Origin: Aldrovandia affinis | Taxonomy: Eukaryota > Chordata > Actinopteri > Notacanthiformes > Halosauridae | Direction: 5' to 3' | NCBI GenBank assembly: GCA_029706075.1 | Contig: JAINUG010000138.1 | Coordinates: 1,302,001-1,366,000, forward strand | Length of the DNA stretch: 64,000 nucleotides | In this document: one piece after another, positions 1 through 11,316 of the stretch | Layout of the letters: every line of letters starts with the position of its first letter | Position numbering within the stretch: the first letter of the stretch is position 1 | Position numbers and translations under genes: made by a program | Notes under the pieces: model-generated | What the model was told of the DNA's origin: nothing | What the model saw: the letters and a program-made list of their open reading frames with translations, nothing else | Databases searched by the model: none

Positions 1-715
1 GGGATGGGGGAGTGAGGCCAATGTAACGCTGCAGCAACAGGGGGGTGTAGCACACAATCTCTCACAGGAATTCGAAAAAGGCAGACAAACCAGACAGCAG
101 CAGGACATGGAAGGGTGCCAGTACACAGTAAATACTTGTCACAGCTTTAATTGCTTATCAACCAGAAAATAAAAAGGGCACAAATTGGGGAAACCTAGTT
201 TATTAGTCTCCTTGGGCATAAAAGTATAAAACAAAAGGCTCACAGACAATTTATGCAAGTTATCAGAGATTATGGATAGGCTTAAGCCAAAGCAAAGAAA
301 CACAAATAAAAATCCAAAGGCCTATCACTAGATTAGAAACGGGCATTTAGGGGGTTGGTGAACATAAAACGGCCTTTTAGCCAAATCAACAGGAAAGCAA
401 CCCACATAAGAGGCCGTACACCAGTTTATTTTCCTACCTGGGAGTGCTAGAATCCAGATCCCATTCTCACTCCTAATAGGAGATAGCAGGGTTAGTGGTC
501 TACGGCTAGGGGACCCCCAGTCTATGTACAAGCAAAGCTATGCAAAGCTAGTGGATAGCATGTTCAAATAAGCAATCATACAGATGTGCAACTGCATTAA
601 TGGGTAATTGTGCAAACAAAGATGGCAAATGAGAACTGTGCTAATGTGCAAATAGGCAATTGTGCAAATAGTCAATTGTGCAAACTAATCTATACAAAGA
701 TGGAAGATCACATAT
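1..715. other. Stretch without a recognised gene
   Basis: No coding region, RNA gene or known repeat was recognised. A 67-codon frame on the minus strand (328-531) has no family features and is probably chance. At 640-687 there are three imperfect copies of a 16-bp unit (type gcaattgtgcaaatag), a short AT-rich tandem repeat just upstream of the gypsy LTR. Confidence 0.5.
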
Positions 716-1230
716 TGTCACATTCCCTTTGTTCCTGTCTCGTCTTTCCCTTTGTCTTGTGTCTTCCCTCATGATTGTTTGTGTTAATTGTTTTATTATT
801 TTCTATTATTCAATTATCACTCCTCGTTACTTCTCATCCTACTCACCTGCTGCTAATGTCGTCATCAGTTCCTGCACACCAGCTTCCCATCTAGATCATC
901 AGCCCTGCAGTATATCTACCCCGGTTTTCCAGTCATTCATTGTCAGATCGTTGTTCTCTCTCACCGGTTCATTCCTCGTCTGTCTGCCAGCTTTGTTTGT
1001 CCTGCCAGCCCTGCCTGCCTGCACGCTTAGCTTGCCCTCCGGTTCCCTCAGCCTGCCTGCACATTCATCTCGTCCACTCCTCCTGTGCATCCTTTCCGTT
1101 GTCCAGCTCCCGTCACCAGTCCTCCAGCTCATCATTTCCACTACCTCATTATAAAAATCATTACATTATCATTATTTTGTTCTAAACCTTTTGTCTGTGT
1201 CTGCGTTTGGGTTCATTCCTGTTCATCACA
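716..1230 (+). repeat. 5' LTR of the Ty3/gypsy element
   Basis: A 515-bp block that begins TGTCACATTC and ends ATCACA, so it has the TG...CA ends of an LTR. It lies 19 bases upstream of the ATG of a gypsy gag gene, where the 5' LTR should be. It is T- and C-rich and contains open frames (678-1154 and others) that are LTR noise, not genes. No matching 3' LTR was seen in the window, so age cannot be read from an LTR pair. The family is known for LTRs that carry promoter and polyadenylation signals; I did not locate these with certainty. The short stretch 1231-1249 should hold the primer-binding site, but I could not match it to a tRNA. Confidence 0.7.
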
Positions 1231-1249
1231 ACAGAACGATCTGACCAGC

Positions 1250-1717
1250 ATGGCCCCAGCGGGCACTAACCCATTCCGTCAGGCCCTGTCCCTACAGGGC
1301 GTTTTCGTCAGCCAACACGGCAAATCCCTCCAGGAGCTGATGGCAGAGTTGCGTGGCTTCTCCGCCAGCGTGAAGGACATCGGGAACCAGGTGCAAGACA
1401 ACTCGCTGCCCAAGGCTCCCCTCCTGTCATTGCCCCCACCCCCAGATCCGCCGGTTTTACCGCACAAGGAGCCTCACGTTCCTGCTCCGGATCGTTATGC
1501 CGGTGACCTGGGCATGTGCCGTGCCTTCCTGATCCAATGTTCCCTGGTCTTCGAGCAGCAGCCCACCACCTATTCCACCGATGGGTCCCGCATCGCGTAT
1601 GTGATGGGGTTACTCAAGGGGGATGTGCTGGCATGGGCGTCCGCCTTGTGGGGGAGCAATTCCCAATGTTGCCAAAAAGCCAAAGACAAATTTCCACTAA
1701 GGTGGACAATAAAGTAA
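1250..1717 (+). pseudogene. Truncated gag, Ty3/gypsy (Sushi-like)
   Basis: The frame opens at ATG 1250, starts MAPAGTNPF, and runs 155 codons before a stop. The second half (about residues 75-145) resembles Gag of fish Sushi-type gypsy elements, the lineage related to the domesticated mammalian PEG10/RTL genes: an FLIQCSLVFEQQP segment followed by a GDVLAWASALW segment. Normal Gag of this type is longer and has a CCHC zinc knuckle. Both the C-terminal half with the knuckle and the protease are missing; a lesion near 1660-1720 joins this piece to leftovers leading into reverse transcriptase. The product would not assemble normally. Family assignment rests on motif memory and was not searched. 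Confidence 0.7.
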
Positions 1718-1829
1718 ATCAAATGTTTCACCTCCTACTTCATGTCCGAGTTGCGGAACGTCTTCGACCACCCCGTTCGAGGCTCCTACGCCCACCGCTG
1801 AACCTCCTGATCTCTCCCCTATCCCTTCC

Positions 1830-3279
1830 GTGTACCATGACCTCGTCGAGATCTTCAGCAAGGAACGCGCCCTTTCCCTGACTCCTCACCGTCCTTATGA
1901 CTGTGCTATTGACCTCCTTCCTGGGGCTCCCCTGCCTTCCAGCCGCCTCTTCAACCAGAGAGGGAGGCCATGGAGCGCTGCGATTCCCTTGCCGCGGGTC
2001 TCATCAGGCCTTCTTTGTCCCCTGTTGGTGCCTGATTTTTTTTCATGCCCAAGAAAGACAAGTCCCTTCATCCCTGCATTGATTACCGTGGCCTCAATAA
2101 CATCACTATTAAGAACAAATACCCCCTTCCGCTCATCAGCTCGGCATTCGAGCCACTTCAAGGTGCCGTTATTTTTTCTAAGTTGGACCTCCACAACGCC
2201 TACCACTTGGTGAGGATCCGTGAGGGCGATGAGTGGAAGATGGCTTTAAACCCCCCCCTCAGCCACTTTGAATACCAGGTCATGGCTTTTGGGCTCACTA
2301 ACGCTGCCGCCGTATTCCAGGCACTCATTAATGACGTCCTCCAGGACTTCAAAACCGTTCTGTTTTTGTTTATTTGGACAACATCCTTATTTTTTCCCAC
2401 AGTCCTGAAGAGCACGTCCAGTATGTCCGCCAGGTTCTCCAAAGACTCTTAGAGAACAAATGATTCATTAAAGTGGAGAAATGCAAGTTTCTCAGTTTCT
2501 TTTCTTGGTTACATTATTGAGAGTGGTCAGGTGAGGACGGACCCCGAAAAGGTCCAGTCGGTGGTGACATGGCCTAAACCTACTTCCGTCAAGCTGCTCC
2601 AACGGTTCCTGGGCTTTTACCGTCGCTTCATCAGAGATTACAGTTGGGTTGCCGCTTTCCTCACTCGTCTCACCTCCTCCCTCACCCCCTTCGTCTGGTC
2701 CTCTGAAGCGGACTCCGCATTTGCGGAGCTAAAGAGGCGCTTCACCTCCGCACCCATCCTCATTTTGCCGGATCCATCTCGCCAGTTTGTGGTCGAGGCT
2801 GATGCCTCTGACACCGGGGTGGGAGCAGTGTTATCCCAACGCTCCACCTCGGATCAAAAATTACACCCTTGTGCTTTTTTGCCCGGTCGCTTGTCCCCAG
2901 CCGAGCGTAATTATGATGTCGGAACCGTGAACTCCTGTCGGTGAAGCTCGCCCTAGAGGAGTGGCGTCACTGGCTTGAAGGTTCCGAGCAGCCTTTTATT
3001 GTCTGGACTGACCACCGCAACCTGGAGTACATCCAGACGGCCAGACGTCTGAACTCTCGCCAGGCTCGCTGGGCCCTTTTCTTCGGGCGTTTCAATTTTT
3101 CCCTCACTTTTCGCCCAGGCTCCGAAAACGTCAAGCCCGATGTTCTTTCCAGTCTCCATGTCCCTGAGGAGGTTCCTGTAACTCCGGAAACCATCCTTCC
3201 CCCTGATTGGAGAACTCGGACTGAAAAGTTTGAGTGTCTCTGTGTGCATGGGTTTGGGAAGCACTTGAAAAGTAATTGA
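1830..3279 (+). pseudogene. Broken pol (RT + RNase H), Ty3/gypsy
   Basis: Reverse transcriptase and RNase H of a Ty3/gypsy element, spread over at least three frames. From 1830 comes the N-terminal YHDL...F region. From 2045 a frame holds [30 protein letters not shown] (first catalytic Asp) and MAFGLTNA. Next is the active-site block near 2371, then the connection and thumb (2531-2944), and RNase H (2941-3225) with [16 protein letters not shown] and [12 protein letters not shown]. The active-site box reads YLDN, not YLDD: codon 2380-2382 is aac. There are also stops at 2460 and near 2941 and frameshifts near 1970, 2350 and 2500. Integrase and the 3' LTR are absent. The copy cannot move itself. 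RT subfamily is inferred. Confidence 0.88.
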
Positions 3280-3767
3280 ATATGTGTGCGCCTGGGGAGG
3301 TTCTAGGGGAACTCCGGTCTGAGGAAGCGCGGTGTCTTGTTGAGATGTGTCGAGTGTGTGTCGGGACAGTGCGTAGAGTTCTACCCTGTCCCGTTAAGTG
3401 TTGATGTGTGTTAAATGTGGATGTATGAAGGTGGTGTGGAAAGCCGCTGATTGTCTGTGTTTGTTGTGTGTTCCCCGAAAGGGGATTCCCCCCTCGGAGG
3501 AGGCGGGGCTTTCATTTATGGTTTGATTATTTTAGTTTGTTATTTTAGTTCATTGTTTTTGCCTGAAAGCTTCACGGCAAGTAGGGTAAAGATTTTGTTT
3601 GTATTTGTTTTATTTTAACCTGCTCTCCCACTGTCTCTCTCCCGTGTCTGCGGGGAGAGACAGAAAAAATTTAAGATCCGGTCTGTAGACCGGCAGAACC
3701 CCACTCCTCTGCCAGTTATTACCATCAGCTGCTCTGCTCCAGTCCAGGGATTGTCATGTGGCGTGTG
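3280..3767. other. Unassigned GC-variable spacer
   Basis: No coding region recognised. It sits between the truncated gypsy pol and the antisense L1. It contains two small inverted repeats, about 3634-3662 (gtctctctccc paired with ggggagagac) and about 3678-3694 (ccggtctgtagaccgg), and ends in tgtcatgtggcgtgtgaca, which has TGTCA/TGACA ends. It could be leader or LTR sequence of another retroelement, but no pair or target duplication was found. Confidence 0.3.
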
Positions 3768-4622
3768 ACAGTCATCAATTTCTATGTTAGTTTGTTTAAA
3801 AATACTAATATGTTCATTTGTATATTTGATCAATTCTGTGTCCAGAAGGTATTTCCTATTTAAGCACCACATTGTATTGGATTGCTTATTTCCAACGGGT
3901 AAAATCGTAGCCATTACTACTGCGTGATCGGAGATTACTATATCATTAATTTTTATTGATATATTATCGATTCGATCGAAATATGTAATCTAATCTACTG
4001 TAGCTATTTTGAGGATGTGAGTAAAAGGTGTAGTCCATAGTTTTTTGGTTGAGGGTGCGCCAAATATCTTGCAAGTTATTATTACTTAAGAAGTTTGTTA
4101 AGGTCTTTGGTGAGATAGAAAGACTACCAAGTTAAAAAGCCCTATCTAATTTATTGAAGGTATTATTAAGATCTCCAGCCAATATTATCGTGCCTATTTC
4201 CAAGGTGTCTATTATAGATTATATTTTTTAAAGAAATGTAGGGTTTCATCCTGGGGGAATATATATGTTAATAAGGGTGTATGTATTACCATAAATAAGA
4301 CAATGTACAACTAAATGTCTCCCCTCTGGGTCTGAATGTTGAGAATTTAAAGTAAATGGTATATTTTTATTCATCAGTATCCCAATGCCTCTAATATTAG
4401 AGCTGTATGTGGCATCTAAAGCTTCTCCTACCCAATTTATTTTAAGGTACTGAATTTCCCACATTTAAAGTGATTTTCTTGCAAAAATGCAATACCGGAG
4501 GATATCTTTTCCAAATGGTTTAAAACTTTGTTTTTTTGTAACCTCGCGGAGGCCATTCACATTCCACGTTACTTTAAATGTGTTAGGGACACTTCATATT
4601 ACTGGAATTTCAGCCATATTCA
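3768..4622 (-). pseudogene. L1-like ORF2 endonuclease fragment
   Basis: The minus strand encodes the apurinic endonuclease domain at the start of an L1-type ORF2. Reading down from about 4622 there is a VTWNVNGLREV start motif. After a frameshift, the frame 4464-4246 carries NWVGEALDATYSSNIRGIGILMN and DPEGRHLVVHCLIYGNTYTLINIYIPPG. Further down (to about 3780) comes an SDHAVVMATILPV-like segment, the end of the domain with the SDH motif. The GDFN region is degraded. The fragment stops at 3768 against unrelated sequence, so all of RT is gone. With the ORF1 piece at 5354-5580 it makes the 5' part of one antisense L1 copy. Several frameshifts and stops; not functional. Confidence 0.75.
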
Positions 4623-5353
4623 TTAAGGGTATGGATAGACAGGGGCATATTACCCAACCTTTTTACTTTGGCATATTCCTTTTCAGATATTTTAAGGAAA
4701 TATGGGTCTTGTAAATTATTTATGATCGGCTGTATAGAGACCTTCCTTATCTGAAATGGGGAAAACATGTACAATATACACAAGTTGAGACAAACTGGAA
4801 TAGGTACTGAGTAATTCACAAAAGTATATGACTGACTGGGATATGGGATATTTATGACCAATAAATCCCACCCCCCCACACACACACCCCTCCATCTAAC
4901 TATGCCATTTCACTTGCTCTCCCCCTCACTCACAAACACACCACCATTTCATTATTTTTATACATCCTATTCCCTGTACAGCATAATGTTTACAAATATG
5001 TTTCGTTGACACTGTACATGTACATTAATAGATCATTTATAACCAATAAACTAATAATAAAACAAATCGCTCAGAAGGGGATTGGGAGCACACAAGACTC
5101 GTTAACAAAAAGCAACCTATTATACCAGTCAGACAATCTGAACTTTGTTCATCATCGGTCTCTATCCAGTCCCATATAATTACTCAAAGGTGGATGAGGG
5201 GAAAAAAGGAGAGAAAATAACAAATTATCAAATTAACTTATATTGTTCAAAAGGGTTCAGTTACAGGGAAGAAGAAAAGAAGAGGAGGAGAAAAAAAAGG
5301 CCTCTCCAAGGAGAACATTCTTAACTCCGCTAACATGTTATAGTTTATGTTCA
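4623..5353 (-). other. L1 inter-ORF / leader region, antisense
   Basis: Lies between the ORF1 C-terminal fragment and the ORF2 endonuclease fragment on the same strand, so it is most simply the spacer between the two ORFs of one L1 copy. No open frame with family features. Contains a CCCCCCCACACACAC low-complexity patch near 4870. Confidence 0.45.
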
Positions 5354-5580
5354 TCAATAAAGCCATGGTGTTACCTCTTGATTTCTGTATAGCTGTCCCT
5401 CAATGTACAGCCGGTCTACCACCAGGGTCACTCGTCTGTCCAGTTTCCAGTTCTCGTTGAGGATGGGGTACAGCTTCTTGCGCCTATCCAGTATTTCCTT
5501 GGGGAAATGATCAGACACGTAGAACTTGGACCCTTTCAGTTCCTTACTCTTCCGTTTTATCTCCTGTACATCATGGGAAT
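5354..5580 (-). pseudogene. L1-like ORF1 C-terminal domain fragment
   Basis: The last about 75 codons of a minus-strand frame (ending TPWLY at 5354) match the C-terminal domain of L1 ORF1 proteins: a KGSKFYVSDHFPKEILDRR segment followed by RVTLVVDRLYIEGQLYR. ORF1 protein is the trimeric RNA-binding chaperone of the L1 particle; this domain helps bind nucleic acid. The reading frame continues upstream to 5761, but that part lies in an unrelated LTR fragment, so the coiled coil and RRM are lost and the junction near 5580 is a breakpoint. Same strand and order as the ORF2 fragment at 3768-4622. Confidence 0.7.
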
Positions 5581-6005
5581 ACAAACACACAAAGTCCACA
5601 ATCCTTAGCTCATTGTCAATGTCCGTAATCCAATTCCAAAATCCAGTTCCGTTCCGTTCCGCAATCCAGTCCATAGTCGATATCCAAAGGGGGGTCCTCA
5701 AACAATCAAATTTCATACACAAAACACTCCGAAACACTCTTTCTAAACCCTGGCTGGTCAAAACGACTTCACAGGTTCTCTACACACTCACCAACTCCTT
5801 TCAAAACAAGTTCCTACTCCTCTCACATGTAACAGGAAAGAGCCCTTTAAATAGGCCTGCAAATAACCTTCAGCTGTTCATTAGTCCCAATTGCTTGACT
5901 CGGATCAGGTGTGACTGTGGCTTGCTGGGAAATGTAGTGTTCTGGCTCCCATTTGTTGAAGGCCCAGGCAGCCATTTCCTTGGGCAGCCCCTTAGGCTGT
6001 CACAA
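5581..6005 (-). repeat. LTR fragment, TGTGGC family
   Basis: Similar in sequence and order to 31927-32577 (same strand) and to the reverse of 34019-35054. Shared landmarks are the acacacaaagtccacaatcc block, gggaaatgtagt and cctttaaataggcct, which is a likely TATA-type promoter box (TTTAAATAGG) on the minus strand. The minus-strand start reads TGTGACAGCC at 6005. The 3' part of the LTR is missing; it abuts the L1 ORF1 fragment at 5580. No internal retroelement genes are attached. Confidence 0.65.
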
Positions 6006-6143
6006 TACACTTTATGTTAGAGCTAACAATCAAGTATGATGACGTAATTATTAAGTTTTAAGCAATTGGGACAATTACCTCGGTGGGAGGCCCTTCATCC
6101 ACCCTTGTTCTAACTGCCATGTATACCTTGTAGTCTCTATATA
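6006..6143. other. Left flank of Tc1 insertion
   Basis: AT-rich non-coding DNA. It and 7383-7540 look like one sequence split by the Tc1 element; the right part has a GGAATAAAG polyadenylation-like signal near 7491. Possibly another interspersed repeat, unidentified. Confidence 0.3.
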
Positions 6144-7382
6144 CACTATATGGGCAAAAGTCAGTGGACACCACAACTAATTATTGAGTTCAGGTGTTTC
6201 AGCCACACCCATTGCCAACAGGTGCATACAATCCAGCACATAGCCATGCAATCTCCACAGACAAATATTTAGAATTCAGAATGGTTCGTAAAGAGCTCAG
6301 TAAAGACTTTAAACGCGGCACTGTCATAGGATGCCACCTTTGCCACAAGTCAGTTCATGAAATTTCTGCCCTACTAGATGTGCCCCGGTCAACTGTAAGT
6401 GCTATTATTGTGAAGTGGAAGCGCCTAGGAGCAACAACAGCTCGGCCACGAAGTGGTAGACCACGCAAACTCACAGAGCGAGGCCGACGAGTGCTGAAGC
6501 GCATAGCGTGTAAAAATCACCTATCATCTGCTGCATCACTCACTACAGAGTACCAAACTGCCTCTGGAAGCACTATCAGCACAAGAACTGTGCATCGGAA
6601 GCTTCATGGAATGGGTTTCCATGGCCGAGCAGCTGCACACAAGCCTCACATCACCATGCGCAATGCCAAGCGTCGGCTGGAGTGGTGTAAAGCACGCTGC
6701 AACTGGACTTTGGAGCAGTGGAAACGTGTTCTTTGGAGTGATGAATCACGCTTTACTATCTGGCAGTCTGATGGACAAATATGGGTTTGGTGGATGCCAG
6801 GAGAACACTACCTTCCAGAATGCATAGTGCCTACTGTAAAGTTTGGTGGAGGAGGGATAATGGTCTGGGGCTGTTTCTCAGGGTTTGGGATAGGCCCCTT
6901 AGTTCCAGTAAAGGGTATTCTTATGCTACAGGATATGAAGACATCTTAGCCAATTGGGCGCTTCCAATTTTGTGGCAACAGTTTGGAGAAGACCCTTTGC
7001 TGTTCCAGCATGACTGTGCCCCTGTGCACAAAGCGAGGTCCATAAAGACATGGTTAGAGGAGTTTGGTGTGGAGGAACTTGATTGGCCTGCACAGAGCCC
7101 TGACCTCAACCCCATTGAACACCTTTGGGAGGAATTAGAATGCCGATTGCGAGCCAGGCCATCAGTGCCTGACCTCACAGATGCTCTTTCGGCTGAATGG
7201 GCACAAATTCCCACAGACACACTCCAAAATCTTGTGGAAAGCCTTCCCAGAAGAGGGACAGCTGTCATAGCTGCAAAGGGGGGTCCAACTCCATATTAAT
7301 GCCCATGGTTTTAGAATGGGATGTCCAACAAGCTCATATAGGTGTAATGGTCAGGTGTCCACTGACTTTTGGCCATATAGTG
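6144..7382 (+). mobile_element. Near-complete Tc1/mariner transposon
   Basis: A 1239-bp element bounded by TA dinucleotides (6142-6143 and 7383-7384), the target duplication of Tc1/mariner transposons. The ends are inverted repeats: left CACTATATGGGCAAAAGTCA, right GACTTTTGGCCATATAGTG, with mismatches. It contains one transposase gene in the sense direction with a single frameshift. The size is normal for an autonomous Tc1 element. The surrounding sequence seems to join cleanly when the element is removed. This is the best preserved DNA transposon in the window. Confidence 0.93.
6281..7299 (+). pseudogene. Tc1 transposase, one frameshift
   Basis: Cut-and-paste transposase of about 340 codons, starting [10 protein letters not shown] at ATG 6281. 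This start fits the usual Tc1 N-terminus; the open frame reaches further upstream only through non-coding leader. Order: paired helix-turn-helix DNA-binding region (residues 1-115) with [12 protein letters not shown] between the two halves, then the DDE domain with WSDESRF (first Asp), [24 protein letters not shown] (second Asp) and SPDLNPIEHLW (Glu). All three catalytic residues are present. The only lesion is loss of about one base near 6922, which moves the frame from 2 to 1 between VKGIL and ATGYEDIL. Inactive as written but recently so. Confidence 0.93.
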
Positions 7383-7540
7383 TATATATACCTGTCTTTA
7401 AGTCATTCTGCTACTCTGTCTTGATTTTGCTACTCTGCCTACTTGAGGCTGAAATGTTGACACCTCTGTCCAAACATTTTGTTTGATTATGGAATAAAGA
7501 GACCAGAATATGCTTTCTGCTTTCCATCTTTATTCATTTT
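7383..7540. other. Right flank of Tc1 insertion
   Basis: Continuation of the sequence at 6006-6143. Non-coding. Contains GGAATAAAG near 7491, which could be the polyadenylation signal of an unidentified repeat. Confidence 0.3.
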
Positions 7541-7862
7541 GAATTTTGTATTTTACTAATAAATAAATAGTAATGTAAGTTTGCTGCCATAGTCCTGCAA
7601 CCGGTAGTGACGAAGGCAAAGCATCGTCTCCTCTGAGACGACACTCACCAGGCCGTTGACCGTAATCCGGCACTACAGGGCCACTCTTATGCGCAGCAAA
7701 CGTCCTGTCGGCTTCCCTCCCCCCCTCCCTGGGGCGGACAGCCAATCACCGCCCCTGGTGGCACTCCCGGGCCAGAGCTGACTCTGGTGGGACGGGGAAT
7801 TGAATCCCGGTCTCCGTGGCCAGTGCCAAACGTTGTAACCACTGGATCACGCGGGAGGCCCT
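7541..7862 (-). repeat. tRNA-derived SINE
   Basis: On the minus strand, starting near 7862, there is a tRNA-like head: GTGATCCAGTGGTTA resembles an RNA polymerase III box A, and ACCGGGATTCAATTCCC resembles box B. A GC-rich body follows, with the hallmark GGGAGTGCCACCAGGGGCGG. The same body occurs at 45950-46325 (minus) and at the right edge of the window (63922-64000, plus). The 3' part is AT-rich. The matching open frames are not genes. Confidence 0.8.
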
Positions 7863-8539
7863 GCATCTTGTTGTTGTTTAACAAAGTAATAATGTCAGTG
7901 CTATCCCAACAGATACAATACATTCTGTAAAAGTGGTAGAGAAATGGATCAAAGGTGGATGGAAACAACCTTCTAACCCACATATCCACAGATATCTGTG
8001 CAGTCACACCTGAAGATTTCTGAAGTCACATCCAGAAAATCCATATCAGAAGAGACAGTTGAAACCAATATTTAACTTTGATCAAATGCTATATTTAATC
8101 AGCTTTTGGCCATTTCAAAGAATGATCAAACACCTTCACACCTCTGCTTTAACCTTGACAGTAGTAAGTGTTACATTTTTTCTCTCACAACCACAGTTTG
8201 GCAAGTTTGTGGCAAGTTTGGCGATTGCTTAACTAGCCAATCTGTGATTCTGATGAAAGAAATGAACACATTCAATGAACTATTCAAATTAACTATTTAA
8301 TTGTTGAGTGTCATTTGCCTTTTTTGTCATTTCACAATGGGAGAATTTAATATTACACTATGTAATTCTCTCTTGTTTATAATTTATCACCAATTACTGA
8401 GGATAAGGTGTATTATAGATTTAGCTCTTTCTAAAGCGAAGGATGTGTTTGTGTTACTTTAAAAATGCAGTATCAAAGCCAAATAAATGTTTACATCACC
8501 CATAAAACATTAAATTAATTTAACCATAAAAAGATACAT
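7863..8539. other. AT-rich stretch, nothing recognised
   Basis: No coding region, structured RNA or known repeat recognised. Short frames (such as 8106-8300) have no protein features. Confidence 0.5.
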
Positions 8540-9240
8540 TTCTGAATTCATGGAAGCCGGAAATTGTTACCCCTATATTCAAGTCTGGAAATCAGTCTCT
8601 AGTCAGTAACTATAAACCAACTAGCATATTGCCAGTCATTTCAAAAGTTGTAGAAAAGGTGAACAAAAGATGAGCAATTAACATCCCAATTAAATACTAG
8701 CCATGTTGCTTTTCACCCCATGAAATGTGGCTTTAGAGCAAACCACTCCACTGAGACAGAAAGTTATTATATTTGGAGAAGATTAAATCTAAACTTGACA
8801 ATGGGGGTGTTGTTGGTGCAAATAATTTGTCACTGTCAATCACAACGTCCTTCTTTCAAATTGATCAAAATTAAATTTTTCTTCCAATGCCATGAAGTGG
8901 ATGAGGTTGTATTTAGCTGATAGAGTACATTATGTCAGAACCAATTACAATCTTATCATCTGACAAATGTATAATGAGGTACCCCAAGGATCTGTTTTGG
9001 GCCCACTACTGTTTAACCTAAATATATATGATCTCCCACAACTTTGCTATGGAGTTGATATCCAAATGTTTGCAGATGTATGTACATGCTAAAACTGCTG
9101 GAAAAACGGCAATTAAATTAACTTCAGATATGACAAGAATTTCAGAATGGCTTAATTTTTCTTGTGGGCAAAACTGTAGGAAAACTACCAAGGTTTAGCC
9201 TTTTTAACACCTGACATACTGCATAGCAAGTGGTCTCAAG
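8540..9240 (+). pseudogene. Decayed LINE reverse transcriptase (CR1/Rex-like)
   Basis: Translating across frames gives RT landmarks of a CR1/L2/Rex-type LINE in the right order. VTPIFKSGNQSLVSNYKPTS and LPVISKVVEKV lie near 8565-8660; HPMKCGFRANHSTET lies near 8715-8760. A heavily decayed KKAFDTV region follows. Then come a WMRLYLADRVHYV-like block near 8890-8940, a PKDLFWAHYCL block near 8985, and SDMTRISEWLNF near 9125. There are many stops and frameshifts and no recognisable YADD box. RT would copy the element's RNA at a nicked chromosomal site; this copy is long dead. Family is inferred from the NYRP and GFRANHSTET boxes. Confidence 0.6.
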
Positions 9241-11316
9241 CTGGAGAAACTGCAATCTCTGTATCAATGTACCTTGAAACATCAGACCTGTGTCATCGTA
9301 AATCATAACTCATATTTTCACTGATATTATCATTAATGCAAAATATTACAATTGCCTTTTAACTGTATTTTAACACAGCAATCAGAATTTTAAACTTGTT
9401 CACTTATATGTGTTTGTGCATGTATTTTTCCTTTCCTTTTCTGTAGTTTATTGGGGACAGGTGTTGGAAATTTGCCTTTGGCTATAAACACTTAAAGCAA
9501 TACATCTGAATCTTCTTTTTCAAAAATAAAACAGGCCAATACAGATTCAAGCACAGACATGCATTCACACAATCACACAAGTATGATGCAGCCTGCAAAC
9601 ATTCTGCTGAATGCACCCCTGCAAACGCTTCTCACACCTCCACCCCATCCCCTGCCCCTATCTGCATGGCATGATTGCCTGCATGGCAATGATCAGTAAG
9701 AGTCAATACTTTACAGCACATTCACAAGGGTTGTTTTCTCCACCAAAAAGTATTTTTTTCATTCTGTAAGGATCACTGTGCATTTGGCTGTGGATATGAT
9801 TCAGTGGTCTTAGGAACTATTCAGGTCCAGACCATCCAAAATGGTGCTATAGTCACTATTTTATCAGCATATTTACTTTTCGGAATTAGGCCATTAAGTT
9901 GCTTAGTGTTCAATACCTGAGAGCAATGTTGGTGAAAATCAATTCTCGTCTTCCTTGAAAATGTCCTGTGTGGAGGAGGGGAGGGGGAGGGGGGAGTAGT
10001 GTGATAGGATGGAATCAAGGCTGGCCTTAGAATCCGTCCTTGCCTAATTAAAGACCTCTTTGATATCAACCGGTCCTTCCTAATGTTCTCTCAACATGCC
10101 TTTTATCAAAGTAGGGACTGCCCTAAAGATATAAATGAAAAATACGTGCTTGTGGACTGAGTAATAGGTATAGTTTTGTCTTACCTAGCTATCTCTCTTG
10201 TTTTAAAAGAAAAAACTCACATATTTTATTTTCAAGTTTTTACCATGAGTTTTTATCATACTGGATTCCTTATTTGTGGAGGAAGCAATGAAAGGAACCG
10301 GCACCAAGCACCCACAAGAGCCTACCACAAAAGAACCCAGAAGAGAATAAAAGAGCCCATAGATCCTCCAGCGTGGGTGACGTTGTGAACATATACTCCA
10401 TTAAGCTACTGTATATTGCAACCTTATCATCATCATTGATAGAAAACTTAAAAATCTGGAACAACTTTCAAAGTTCAAAATCTTGTAAACTCTTTGAGAA
10501 GAAATGCAAGACCTTAAATAATGATGGAGTTTACCCACTCTATCCTGAAAAAAACAAGAAAAGAGACAACTGAACTTAAGAGCACTGTAAACACTGTTTC
10601 CAAGGAAAACACCACACAGCGTGAAACAGTCCTGGATTTACAGTCACAGCCCATACGAAATAACCATATTTTTCAGTCATTCTTGAACAAAAATATAAAG
10701 GCACCAAATATGTTATCAAATCATTCATACAAAACTAACAAACTCCTTGATCCCTCCTTTTGTCATTTTTAACAGAAGCCTGGTGTTTCCTGCTGCTTAA
10801 ATGTAAAACCTGCAATTCAGTCCTCCCGCAGCAAGGAACTGATTCAGCCTCCTAATGAAGCCAAATTGTATAGCCTACAGTACAATTATTTAATTAAGTT
10901 AACTTAATGATCTCAATTAATTATTTAATTACTACCCATTACGTACTTGCGTGCCCATTAAAGGAGCTGTATGTCTATTAGTACAATTTTATTCAGCAGT
11001 ATTTCATATAATCTGTTGATAGTATAGCTAACTAATTAATGTTTACTCCCAAAATATATTTTTTGTAAGCTGGTGACATGTTCTTTGTCATGATTTAAAT
11101 AGAACTGAAAAATCATTAAACTTTAATGTTTTCCTGTCATGTTGTGTTCCTGTCAGATGTTTCTTCTGAAAAAATGTTTTCTGAAGTGCATGTAAATATT
11201 AGCCACATGACACCACAAGCATATACTGTTACTGTACAATGTTATGTAAAGACAAAATAAAAGCATTGCGTATGAGGAAAAAATGTTGGTGAAAAAATTA
11301 AGAAAGATCTGGCACA
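9241..11316. other. Non-coding stretch, nothing recognised
   Basis: AT-rich DNA with no supported gene. Short frames at 9821-10069, 10176-10388 and 10521-10772 have no family features and biased low-complexity content. A purine tract (ggaggggagggggagggggg) lies near 9972. Possibly ordinary intergenic or intronic sequence. Confidence 0.5.

Noticed and set aside
678-1185. 158-codon and overlapping frames at the left end
   Set aside because: They lie in the gypsy LTR, are low-complexity (Ser/Leu/Pro/Cys), and are opposed by another open frame.
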